From contig OZ020589.1 of NCBI GenBank assembly GCA_963971535.1, positions 47,960,636 through 48,024,635 of the forward strand: 64,000 nt of DNA, in the 5' to 3' direction. Position numbers and translations under genes: made by a program. This stretch comes from Notolepis coatsorum. Its lineage: Eukaryota; Chordata; Actinopteri; Aulopiformes; Paralepididae. Of the stretch, positions 12,268 through 22,615 are shown piece by piece (the stretch's first letter is position 1; every line of letters starts with the position of its first letter). The notes under the pieces were generated by a model, which made no database searches, was not told where the DNA came from, and worked only from the letters and a program-made list of their open reading frames with translations.

Positions 12268-12300
12268 AGCCGTCTTTGATCAGGGAGGCGCGGAGCAGCG
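11864..12300 (-). repeat. Direct duplication inside the BEL RT
   Basis: About 95 bases at 11864-11958 and 12206-12300 are near-identical (ggagaggctgcgcaatact ... ctttgatcagggaggcgcgg). The second copy sits where the missing RT segment should be, so deletion and duplication occurred together. Confidence 0.8.
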
Positions 12301-12314
12301 CACGACGTCGCCAG

Positions 12315-13196
12315 TCAATTTTCTTTGTGTCCCGCTGTGATTCGCTTGTTAATCTCAGCGCGGTACACAGTCTCTTGAGCGGGGTCTCTGGCTAGGCGCC
12401 GCTCTGTGTTCAATAGATACCGCTCCGTCGCTTCTTTTGGGGCGTGGAAGGTAGGCATACCCTCTCGCCTCAGGAGTGGAATTGCGTATCTCATCACTCC
12501 GTTGACTTTGACTCTCTTTGTCCCCTGCTCGAGGAGTGCTATGGCGTAAATGTCTTCCTTGGAACGAATGTCTTTCTTTTCGCTCTTAAAGGGCATTGTC
12601 TCTAGTGTCCATAGCCTCTCGACATGCTGTAGGAGGGTGGTGTCTTCTTCTGTCACTCTGGAGTGGAGGCAGCTAGTGGCTGCTGTTCGGTTAAGAGACT
12701 TAGCGAGGGGGCCTTGTAATGTCCATCCTAGGCGGGTCTCGGCTGCTGCAGGACAGCCTCTGGGCCCTGTGTGGACCCGGTCTATCGGGACTATGAGGTC
12801 TGCATGGTCGGAGCCTATCAGCAGGGTCGGGGTGGCACCGTCTATGAGCGGGATAGGTAGTTGACGCAGGTGCACATATTTATCCATCAGCTTGGCGATG
12901 GGGTAGGTGTACTGCGACAGGCCTATTTCTTGGCTGGTGAAAGCATTAGTAATCCTATACCGTCTCTCTGGCTGCCCGCTTGCTGCGATAGTGAAGGAGA
13001 CATTCTCGCCCTTTATCGTCTTTAGATCTCTTCTTATTGTCCGAATCGTCATCTGGTTTTCGCTCCCCCGCAGCCCCAGCTGGGCCGCAGCGGATGCGAG
13101 GAGAAGGGTCTTCTCTGACCCGTCGTCAAGGACGGCGTAAGTGTCCATGACCTTGTCTTGGTAACTCAGTGTTACGCGGACCACCTTTAAGAGCAC
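12315..13196 (-). CDS. BEL/Pao aspartic protease (DUF1758-like)
   Basis: The frame continues in phase from gag after one TGA. It carries an aspartic protease domain (VLDDGSEKTLLLASAAAQLG, where the usual D-S/T-G triad reads DDGS; LLIGSDHADLI) and reaches toward the RT connection (RAEINKRITAGHKEN). It stops at TGA where normal RT sequence should start. Such a protease would process the polyprotein; here it is cut off from a complete RT. Confidence 0.8.
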   Translation of the reverse strand: MLLKVVRVTLSYQDKVMDTYAVLDDGSEKTLLLASAAAQLGLRGSENQMTIRTIRRDLKTIKGENVSFTIAASGQPERRYRITNAFTSQEIGLSQYTYPIAKLMDKYVHLRQLPIPLIDGATPTLLIGSDHADLIVPIDRVHTGPRGCPAAAETRLGWTLQGPLAKSLNRTAATSCLHSRVTEEDTTLLQHVERLWTLETMPFKSEKKDIRSKEDIYAIALLEQGTKRVKVNGVMRYAIPLLRREGMPTFHAPKEATERYLLNTERRLARDPAQETVYRAEINKRITAGHKEN

Positions 13197-14942
13197 TCAG
13201 GCGCCCCCGCTGCTGACGGGGTCAATGTACATAACACTTGCCTTTGTGCTGCTTGAGGGTGCGGGCTTTCTTCTGTTACTGTCGTGTAGGACATCTAGGT
13301 GGGCTCCGTCACACCGACTACACCTCTTCTTTAAGCGGCACTCGGCTGCCATGTGACTGCGCGCACATCGGTAACGGCGTCGGTTGGACTTTATCCATTG
13401 ACCCACTTCGTCGGCGGTCATCTTCTTGAATGTGTCACATTGTGACAACCAGTGTTCTTTCTCGCAGTACGGGCACACCATCTTCCACTTCTCTTTCATC
13501 GAGGGGGTACTGTGGTTCTTGCTGCTCGGTACTGGTTCTGATTGGTGCATGACAGTCACCAATCTTCGGCCATCGTTTGCTCTCCTAGGTCCCTCTCTGG
13601 AGCTTGGTGTGCTCCGCACGAACGTATCCAATCGCAGGCTGCTGACTTCTCTCGCCAGGAAGTCGGCTAGGTCTAGGAGGGATGGCTCGGGACCGTTAGG
13701 ATCACGGTGGTCTCTTTGCCGCCTGAAGCGCTCTTGTCGGGCGGGCGGAAGCTTCTCTAAAATCCTCTCGACATTAGAGTTTGCGTATAGTTCGTGCATA
13801 CCCTTTTCTCGTTGCGCCCCCAGCATCCCTACCAGGGATTGTACCTTGATAGACAGGTCGTCTAGTGAGCGATTGTCTGTTGCTGGGGGTAGGCGGTCAA
13901 TATGCCTTATCTCTTGTATTACGTAGTCCCATATGCGTCCATATCTTTGGTCGAGTGCTGCTAGAGCCGCTGTGTATGGGGTAGTAGAGGTGGCATAGGC
14001 CAGCGCTATATTGTGCGCTCGGGGCACCTTGAGGTGCTTCAATAGGATAGCATACTTGTGGCGTTCATCAGCTACATCAGCCATCATTGTCTCTAAGCAC
14101 ATCCGTAGCTCCGTGTACTGTGCTCTGTTCTCATGGGTGAAGTCTGGAAACGTCGGTGTGCCAATGTATGATGCCGTAGATGGCTGGCACATCGGTGAGC
14201 CTTGGAAGAGAGGCCTCCTAGGCGAGTCTCCTCTTACGCCTCTCGGTGGGCTGGTACCGGCAGGGTACCATGGCCCGCGTATCCAGGTGCTATTCCTCGG
14301 GACTGGTCGTGCGTCAATCTCACCCGTGAATTGAGTCGGGGGTCTGTAGCGCAGAGCCGCGGGGGTAGAGCCTGGGCTGTACTGGACCTCCTGGTCCTGT
14401 GGAGTACTGTGCTGCTGTCGGGCTTGACTCTCCTCCTCTCCCTCTTCTTCTTCCTCTGTCAGGTCCTCTAGATCCTGTAGTCGTCTATCTAGCCTCTCCG
14501 CGGTGTATACCGTTCCTTCCTTGTAGCTTGGTCTCACTGGGACCGGTCGGGGAAGGAGTTCGGAGGGGGGTATAGGCTCTCTCTGGTGGTCGGGCTCAGG
14601 GTCGCTTGATTGGTTAGGGGAGGGTGCCCTTGACCCGTGTCTTGATGAGGCCCTGGAACCCCGTGCGGAGGGAGGGGGTGTTGCCCTGGCGATCAGCTGC
14701 TCCATTAGCTGCGCTTGTAATCGGTCGCGCTCGGCTTCGCGCTTGGTGAGAGCGATGTCGCGCTCTGCTTCTCTTTGGGCACCGGCCGCGGCGCGCTGGG
14801 CTTCGGCGGCGGCGCGCTGGGCTTCGGCGTGGTCTCTTACCATATTCTCTTCCGTCTGAAGGCGTCTAATCTCTAGACGTATACGATCTTCGTTGCTGCG
14901 CTTGGAGGCGTTCTCTTTCCATGGAAGAATGTTCGCGCTCAC
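13197..14942 (-). CDS. BEL/Pao gag (DUF1759-like) with zinc knuckles
   Basis: A 581-codon frame. An Ala/Glu/Arg-rich coiled coil (about residues 20-85) is followed by a Ser/Pro-rich linker, then a capsid-like region (FTHENRAQYTELRMCLETMM ... ILEKLPPARQERF), then Cys-rich segments CPYCEKEHWLSQC and CARSHMAAEC/CSRCDGAH that resemble nucleic-acid-binding knuckles. It ends at a TGA, and the protease frame continues in the same phase right after. Confidence 0.85.
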   Translation of the reverse strand: MSANILPWKENASKRSNEDRIRLEIRRLQTEENMVRDHAEAQRAAAEAQRAAAGAQREAERDIALTKREAERDRLQAQLMEQLIARATPPPSARGSRASSRHGSRAPSPNQSSDPEPDHQREPIPPSELLPRPVPVRPSYKEGTVYTAERLDRRLQDLEDLTEEEEEGEEESQARQQHSTPQDQEVQYSPGSTPAALRYRPPTQFTGEIDARPVPRNSTWIRGPWYPAGTSPPRGVRGDSPRRPLFQGSPMCQPSTASYIGTPTFPDFTHENRAQYTELRMCLETMMADVADERHKYAILLKHLKVPRAHNIALAYATSTTPYTAALAALDQRYGRIWDYVIQEIRHIDRLPPATDNRSLDDLSIKVQSLVGMLGAQREKGMHELYANSNVERILEKLPPARQERFRRQRDHRDPNGPEPSLLDLADFLAREVSSLRLDTFVRSTPSSREGPRRANDGRRLVTVMHQSEPVPSSKNHSTPSMKEKWKMVCPYCEKEHWLSQCDTFKKMTADEVGQWIKSNRRRYRCARSHMAAECRLKKRCSRCDGAHLDVLHDSNRRKPAPSSSTKASVMYIDPVSSGGA

Positions 14943-15090
14943 TAAGCGTCTGTGCTTGGAGTCGATCGCGCTCTGTTGAGGCTGCTAGGCTGGCGAGGAA
15001 CGCCTGTGCCAGCATCTTGTCCGCCTCGCTGGGGGAAGACGCTGGTTGAGGTGATCCGCTCCTGGCAGTACTCGTTGGAGATGCGTTCTC

Positions 15091-15498
15091 CTACGGGGAG
15101 TCCTGGAGCTCTATCTCCTGGACGCTCTCCTCTTCTTGTACCGGGCAGAGTTCCATCTCTGGTGGGTTGTCTTTCTCCTGGAGCTCTCCGGGGACTACTT
15201 CTTCGGTCTTGGCGGGGGGTAAAGTCGTGTCAGTTCCCTCCTGGTCCCTACCGTGAGCTTGGTCAGTTACATTAGAACCCACTAGGGCCTCTGTTGGCGG
15301 GGGAGCCTGGTTGATAGGGTCGGACATAATTTTACTTTCTACTTTTTCCGCGTTTACCGTCTGTAGAAGGCTAGGTAGTATACTGGCAACGTAATCCTCT
15401 AAGTACTGAGGTGGCTGCCGTCTACGCTGCGGGCGATCTACTTTAGGAGGACCGTTTTGTGGAGTGTTCATCATAGGCCATTTCAATATTAATACCAC
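15091..15498 (-). CDS. BEL/Pao gag N-terminal fragment
   Basis: An open frame of 135 codons just after the primer site. It contains RRRQPPQYLEDYVASILPSL, like the N-terminal region of BEL gag, then an acidic Pro-rich stretch. It ends at a TAG at 15091-15093, about 150 bases before the main gag frame, so gag is interrupted here. Confidence 0.55.
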   Translation of the reverse strand: MVLILKWPMMNTPQNGPPKVDRPQRRRQPPQYLEDYVASILPSLLQTVNAEKVESKIMSDPINQAPPPTEALVGSNVTDQAHGRDQEGTDTTLPPAKTEEVVPGELQEKDNPPEMELCPVQEEESVQEIELQDSP

Positions 15499-15523
15499 TA
15501 TATTAATATTACACTAGTTACCC

Positions 15524-15540
15524 TCCGGCTCGAAGGACCA
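15524..15540 (-). other. Primer-binding site, tRNA-Tyr type
   Basis: On the - strand tggtccttcgagccgga lies two bases inside the 5' LTR. It is complementary to the CCA-tailed 3' end of metazoan tRNA-Tyr (tccggctcgaaggacca). This tRNA would prime minus-strand DNA. Confidence 0.75.
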
Positions 15541-15542
15541 AT

Positions 15543-16912
15543 TGTAACTGAGGGGTACAATTCCCTGACTGTATTGATAAGTATGGTATCATTAAACCAC
15601 TACCGCTTTATGTACTTTCATTACTGGCCATACAGTACACGATATATGAATATGATGAACACTTCCCACAATGAAATCGGTTCCAGTCAAAGGTATTAAT
15701 CAAGTATTTAATGGAGCAAAAGGTACATAGGATACTTTACATTATTCTTTGAATGCACTTGTAAGGCAAAGGAGTATGCGTAGGCAAATCAATAACGAAT
15801 GTCCATTCTCTGGTTACGCAGGAGGTAATTATACAACCTGAATCTTAGGGAATTATATCTATGGTACACTAGTAATAGCGGGAGATACTGGAAGGGGTTC
15901 CCACTGGTTGTAAGCCAGCAAGGGGGTAGAAGATCTGTCGGTAGTAGGACGTCTGGTCAACGATGACTAGGGAGACTTCAGGTACAGAAGCCGGTGCAGT
16001 AGTCTCTTGATCCACAGACGAATACAGCTTGGTTCTCTTGTAGACTGTAGCTCTACAGTGAAGAAAGCTAGGCGGCCTCAGGCTCTCTGAGCGCCGACTC
16101 GACTTGACTCCTCTCGGGGTAAATCCAACACGTGCAGGCGTCGGCGATTATCCGCTCCATAAATCATAGGACCAAAGCAAATATATTCCAGCCGCAAAGG
16201 CTATGTAGTCGTCGGGTAGATTAATCCAGTGTACATGTCCATACGGTTCTCGCCTAGGTCTCCTCGGGTGAAAGCGCCATGCGGTCGGCCCAGCCTGGAT
16301 AAGAACTCTAGCTAATACGAGAAAGCGTTGGAGATGCTGGTCACTATAGAATTCTAACCGCACGATACACTATACACAAATAGACTATTAAAGACTCAAT
16401 AGAAATATGTCGCACTCGACGGTATAGCGCCAAACTCTGACAATTCAGTTACTAATTCGCACGCGGTCTCGATGCTCTATTCTGAGGCCAAACAGGCCAT
16501 ACTTCACCGCACGTTGTATCGTGGGTGAGGCTTCAACTTATCGGTAACATGCTAAAAGGACGAAGGGGTACGGAGGTAAGGGGCTAAAAGGCTTCTACAT
16601 TCACCTGCGCCGTATTTATACGCACGGTACACAAACTAGTTCCACTCTCATTTCTGTCGCGTATCCCTGGGCAAGGTTGGGCATGTCCAGACACGTCGTG
16701 TCGGTGACTTTGAACTTGGCTCCGGGGGCCGGTCCCTGGCGCCGGTGGACCGCTGTCCAATAGGAGAATGAAATATTATGGGCTGGACTAAAGGGATATT
16801 CCGTGTATATGTACAAGGAATATACAAGGGATATCAAACGATATACAAATACTATGCAATATATATCAATAAATAAATATATATATTCGGTTTAATCTGA
16901 TCCTTCGTAACA
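15543..16912 (-). repeat. BEL/Pao 5' LTR
   Basis: 1370 bases from tgtaactgagggg to ccttcgtaaca. It is nearly identical to the other LTR; only one substitution (cttcatt vs cttaatt near the insertion site) was noticed by eye. It should hold the element's promoter; no TATA box was assigned. Confidence 0.93.
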
Positions 16913-17024
16913 TATATATTCTTTTTTATGTCACTCAAACCTACATTTCATTGTGGTAAACCTCATATTTTAATATTCAGAGGTAATTATATAGTTTACA
17001 CTTTTTATTTTTCTCATATAAGCT

Positions 17025-17091
17025 GTCGGGTCATCTGACCCGTTCCTGGCGGGAATTAGTGGCATTTTCTCCATGGCTGTGCTAGTCTTAA
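17025..17091. mobile_element. Right end of a TTAA (piggyBac-like) element
   Basis: ggctgtgctagtcttaa is the near-exact reverse complement of the 4682 terminus (16 of 17). Both ends carry a ggtca-rich subterminal motif. Confidence 0.4.
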
Positions 17092-17396
17092 GGAGTTGTT
17101 AAGAGAATAGAATATATTTTATTTCGAACATGTAACAAATTGTAAGAAAACGCACACAAAAAACAATAAGCAATGATATAAACAGCAAACATATAAATAG
17201 CAAACTCCATAAATAACTATATTAAATATAAAATGTCCCGAAAAGGTGTAGGAAGAAATATACACTCATAAGGTCCTACCCCCTCTTTTTATGAGTTAAA
17301 TGATTAACTCCCATGTGTATCATATATACACATCAATAGTTACCTCAAGTTCATCATATCCAACTTAAATATTTGCCCGAATGAGTTCTTGTTTGA

Positions 17397-17642
<246 letters not shown>

Positions 17643-17689
17643 TGAGTGAACATACTTTTCAGTAGGCCGACATTATTATTATTATTATT

Positions 17690-17930
17690 ATTTAACTTTA
17701 TTTTTTTTTATTTTTTAGCGTTTATCGCTTTTCTGGTCAAGCATGACCGACAGAAACAGGTTGAAATGGGATGTAGAGCAGGGGAAGACATTCTGAGAAA
17801 TGACGGCGGGTCCGGGAATCGAACTCGTGTCTCCCAGATCCGTGACGAGCATGGTTTTCCCCGACGCAGAAATAGCGCCGAGATATGCGGTGAGCTACGG
17901 GAGCTCCCCGGCCGACATTTCTATATACAA
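17690..17930 (-). mobile_element. tRNA-derived SINE in mariner relic
   Basis: The - strand carries an A-box-like head and gagttcgattcccgg as B box. The run of ATT/T at 17675-17716 is the reversed A-rich tail. A related copy is at 57830-58040. Confidence 0.6.
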
Positions 17931-18063
17931 ATATTTTTTTTTTTTTATTGGTCTCATGTAATATAAGAAAATTCTGAGATACTGAATTTGGGGTTTTCAT
18001 GAGCTGTAAGCCATAATTATCTAAATTAAAACAAATAAAGGCTTGACATATTTCACTTTGTGT

Positions 18064-18996
18064 TTAACACTTTCAGCGCCACGCCTGGTTTTCCGTTTTA
18101 CCGCTTGAATGCCACCATCGGCGCCAATGTTAACGTTAATATCGCCTAATCTATGTTTTAAATTATGGCTATGTGTCTAATCTGCCCATCGCATTATCAA
18201 AGACTATTTTCCAGTCAGTGCTGTGAAGGCAGATTGTTTTTTTATCGCGTCGTTGCCGTTTCAGAGCAGTTAGAAAAGCCCCCGTTTTGATATAAAAAAC
18301 AGCTCATTCTGGAGCATTCTATGAAAATCGTCTTTTAGTGGAATATTCCACAACGTTGATATTCGTCTGCCTTTTTATGAATCGTTTTCAAATAAACGCT
18401 AGATGATCAATATTATACGTGCACGCACGCACATTACGGCCGCGCACTGATAATCGCCTCGTTGATTTCCTCTTGGACTTTTACAGTGAAACCGAAAGAA
18501 GACATTTCACAAAACAGCTTATAACTTCATCAAACTTACTCTGATTATCCTACCACTGATAACATAGAGTCCTTACCTGACATCAGATGGTATCCAACTG
18601 GTATATTCCAATTCCTGATCACCATTCGAAAAAATCGATACGTGTATGGATCCAATGCGATACAGTAGAACTCCATGATCCGCGGGTATCTGAGGCTCCA
18701 GAATGAACTCTAGTAACCCCGGCTGGATCAGTGAACTGGAAAATGTGGAGTACCGGATTTTTTCCCCCATTCATTTTCATTGAGTCCATTCCAAAATCAC
18801 TTATGTCATCTGGGAGACGACAGGGGGCGCTTTTTTCCACAGTGATCGTCGGCGCCCCTCGGCTATACTCGGGTAGGCTCGGGTGATGCAATAATTTTTC
18901 AGATCGCAAAAAAAAAATCAGAGAAATCTCGTGAGTGGCTAGCAACCACCTATAAAAAAACACGAGAAATCTCGTGAGTGGCACTGAAAGAGTTAA
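18064..18996. mobile_element. piggyBac-like MITE in mariner relic
   Basis: TTAA flanks on both sides. Ends are cactttcagcgccac and gtggcactgaaagag. Same family as 6698-7613. No transposase. Confidence 0.72.
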
Positions 18997-19103
18997 TGAA
19001 TCTATAATCTGAGTTTCGATTTTTGAATTTAATTACTGAAATAAATTAACTTTTCCACAATATTCTAATTCATTGAGCTGCACCTGTATACTACTATAAT
19101 ATA

Positions 19104-19704
19104 TAGTGCTGTCAATCGTTTAAAATATTTAATCGCACGATTAATCGCAAATTAATAGCATTTTTTTTAATCTACCTTAAACAGATCTTTTTCAAGTTCC
19201 AAGTTTTAATACTCTTATCAACATGAGTCAACAAATGCTTGCTTTATGCAGCCATTTAACACAAAAGGATGACCCTCATGCATTGCAAATTTGCATCAAA
19301 TTCAAAACAGAGTGATGCACAAAATAACTTAAAAGAAAATAATAATTTAAAACAATGAATAAAGTGTGCATGAAATAATAGGGGAACGAAAATGTTAGGA
19401 ACTTGTTACATTCACCCACACAAGGGCTGAGTAATCACATACCCCCCTCTCTCTCACACACACACTCTCCCAGCTCTCTTTCTCTCTTGCCCCTTCCTCA
19501 TCTCTCTCACCCCCCTGTCTCTATATATATATCTCACACACACACTTCAGAAACAAACATCGTATCAATGAGAGCATCAATAATACACCTGAGTGAAGTC
19601 TAGTAAAAAAAAATTCTTAAGAGTTAATCGTGAGTTAAAAAAATAGTGGCGTTAATAGAATCGGGCGATAACGCGTTAATACCGCGTTAACTTTGACAGC
19701 CTTA
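19104..19704. mobile_element. hAT-type MITE (tagtgctgtcaa ends)
   Basis: Starts tagtgctgtcaatcg and ends ttgacagcctta, with a perfect 8-base target duplication ataatata. Contains CT- and CA-rich simple repeats (19438-19545). Confidence 0.78.
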
Positions 19705-19742
19705 ATAATATAATACCAGCTTGTTCGTCCTGCTGACTAGTA

Positions 19743-19803
19743 CACAATTTGTAAGTCACTTTGGATAAAAGCGTCCGCTAAATGAATTAATGAATTAATG
19801 TAC
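19743..19803 (+). mobile_element. SINE/L2 3' tail
   Basis: aatttgtaagtcactttggataaaagcg followed by a tgaattaa repeat: the widely shared fish L2-type tail. Confidence 0.55.
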
Positions 19804-19812
19804 AGTAGGTTA

Positions 19813-20275
<463 letters not shown>

Positions 20276-20355
20276 GTAGGTTATTATAGTGAGGGAACAC
20301 AGTCTTGATTAGTCCAATATTGGAAGGAGATGCCAGTATTCACAGATAATGGTCT

Positions 20356-20460
20356 TAATTGTATCTTTTTTAATAAATGTCATGGGCAGCAGAATGGTAC
20401 AAACGCACGTATTTCAGCGCATTTGTACCATTATGCTGCTTGTGTATTGTGATACAATTA
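20356..20460 (+). ncRNA. Stable hairpin, microRNA-like, in suz12 intron
   Basis: Inner arms 20386-20406 and 20419-20439 pair at 19 of 21 positions across a 12-base loop. Outer arms taattgtatc/gatacaatta pair perfectly. The size fits a pri-microRNA stem, but a small MITE would look the same. No known microRNA was recognised. Confidence 0.3.
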
Positions 20461-21815
20461 CGTACAGCAGGTTTAACACTGGTGGAATAAAGGGTCACCA
20501 GTCAAACTAGATAGTCATGTAGTCTTGGATGTGCACAACAGCATTGAAATGTACTGCAAAAACGTAGATAAAGACTTAATTTCACAACAGCATTGAAATG
20601 CACTGCAGAAACATTTCGGTTCACATGGTCCCGATTTTATTTCAGTCTATTGATTCAGAATTTGGCTTGATGGTTTCGGGCGGCCCAACACCTGCCATTG
20701 TCAAAATATGTGATTTAGTCTACCGAGTTTCTGTTGTACTTCAATAAAAGTAAACTACAGGCAAACTACAGATATCTGCAGGGTGGGGAGGTTCACTACC
20801 AGTAACATTTAGTGGAAAATCTTCACACAACCACTGGAAAAAGGCACAGATTAACAAGGGATTTTAAGAATCTAATATGAGATTGTTCAAATGAAACTAC
20901 TCAATGTGGATTCTTTCCCCTGTCCCTACTTTACAGTATGTAAATAACTCGATAACTGTAGGAACTTTTTTATGCAGACCATATTGATATTGGTTATCGC
21001 TATCAGCCATAACAGAAAATGTATTACAGATTTTAAATAGATTGCTTGTTGGATAAACCAGACGTAGCATACTGGAGTGAGATCAAGAACATAAATTATT
21101 ATAAACTTTATTCATGAAATATAAAGTAAAGTACTTGAAATATGATAATGCTAGTTAGTAGTTCTGAACCCAGATAGACCTAATCACGGTACGTTACTGT
21201 GTTGGAGTAATCAATTAATGATGTTGCTAATTACAATTGCAAGGTACTTGGATAAACTGTAAAACGGCATTGTCACAATGTGAAGCTGTTGTTGTGGACC
21301 CCAGATAGAATAACTGCTGCAATGCTGTAGAGTAGCTAATGGGGATCCTAATGAACTAAGATGTCGGCCAAAATGTTCTTATTGGTACATCCCGATTCAC
21401 AGTTGGTTAAGACTTTTTTAATTAATTTGAGAGAAATGTTTGGTCTTTATCTGTACTTAGATAATTTCTTCCCTCGGGTGTTGTTCTACTCATCCATCAC
21501 TATTATCTCACACCTACGTAAAGATCCACCTCAAAACAAGATGCACGTGCCGTTTCTACCACAAAACTATTTCCTTCATATTTGTAAACACGAACGCCTC
21601 TTGAAACTAGAAACCTAAGCAAGGGCTGTAATCTGTGTTGCTGTTGAGACGTGGAGCTGCCTTACTGACATTGAATTGTAAAATTGACTTTGAGGACTTT
21701 TTTTTAGCTTAATTTCATTGTAGTGCTCACAATTATTAACCAGTAAACATACCCCATATCCCTGTAAAATTACCTTTTGGTAATATTGGTGTCTATAAAA
21801 TCAACACTGTATCAG
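20461..21815. other. suz12 intron, no recognised feature
   Basis: AT-rich, no coding signal that I can support. The part from about 21520 is the left side of duplicated block A (matches about 43350). Confidence 0.5.
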
Positions 21816-21819
21816 AAAA

Positions 21820-22195
21820 CGTAAATAAAGTACTAATCGACCACAGAAAATAAATCATAATGTCCGTTATGTTATAGTCATAAGTTATATATTTACATAT
21901 TGTATAAGTAATATATTTACGTTTCGTATTGGCAAAAGTCCAAGACTAATCACGAACCCATTAGGGGAACTCGAAACGTTTTCTGAAAACGAAGTACATT
22001 TTTGAATGTAATATACCGGTATGTACTTATTTGTAGGGCCCCTCTCGGCGGTCGTGGGTGAACCAACCGGTCCCCCTCGCTCTGTGTGTATGTGTGTTTA
22101 ATACATACATTGTAAATACGTCAATATATTACTTATGGCTATAACGCACAATATGTATGTTTCCTGTGGTCGATAAAGTACTTATTTATTATGTT
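21820..22195. mobile_element. MITE with about 80-base inverted ends
   Basis: aaataaagtactaatcgaccacag near the left and gtggtcgataaagtacttattta near the right are inverted, with further pairing inward. It lies in the last suz12 intron, about 110 bases before the exon. Confidence 0.6.
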
Positions 22196-22308
22196 CAGCA
22201 AGATTGGGCTGGCAGAAATCTGTCAGTCGTTTTGGGGTTTCCCCCTCGAGCGTGATGTTATCTAACCTCCAGAAACGAACCCCCCATCTGTCCGCCTCCT
22301 TCCTCCAG

Positions 22309-22615
22309 CTTCATAGCGGACAACCAGATGAACCAGGCGAGCATGCACTTTGTGGAGCGCTGCGGCGCCCACATCGCCCGGCGCAACCTCTGCCGCAACT
22401 TCCTCCTCCACATGGTCAGCATGCACGACTTCAACCTGGTGAGCGTTGCCACCATCGACCACGCCATGGTGCGCCTCCGGCAGATCCACGAGGAGCAGCC
22501 GGACGTCTCCGAGGAGGACCGGGCTCTGATGATGGGAGGAGTCTGCAATGGCACCGTGGTCACCCCCAGTGGGGGAAAGCAGGGCAAGAGGACAAAAAGC
22601 TCCGTATCAGACTAA
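22309..22615 (+). CDS. suz12: suz12 last coding exon with stop codon
   Basis: The translation begins FIADNQMNQASMHFVERCGA and includes LCRNFLLHMVSMHDFNLVSV, the C-terminal half of the VEFS box. It ends with a short basic tail (GGKQGKRTKSSVSD) and a TAA at 22613-22615. The tail is shorter than and diverged from the human one, as expected for a disordered end. The acceptor is ccttcctccag. This exon lies inside duplicated block A but is missing from the corresponding place in block B (about 43.8 kb). Confidence 0.97.

Larger units (their letters stand above)
7676..16912 (-). mobile_element. BEL/Pao LTR retrotransposon in suz12 intron
   Basis: A complete element read on the - strand, flanked by tatat target duplications. 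LTRs at 15543-16912 (5') and 7676-9341 (3') begin TG and end CA. Order: LTR, tRNA-Tyr-type primer site, gag, retroviral-type protease, RT/RNase H, integrase, purine tract, LTR. Protein order and similarity are those of BEL/Pao. It is coding-defective: gag is interrupted, a stop separates gag and protease, part of RT is lost and rearranged, and integrase is frameshifted. Confidence 0.93.
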
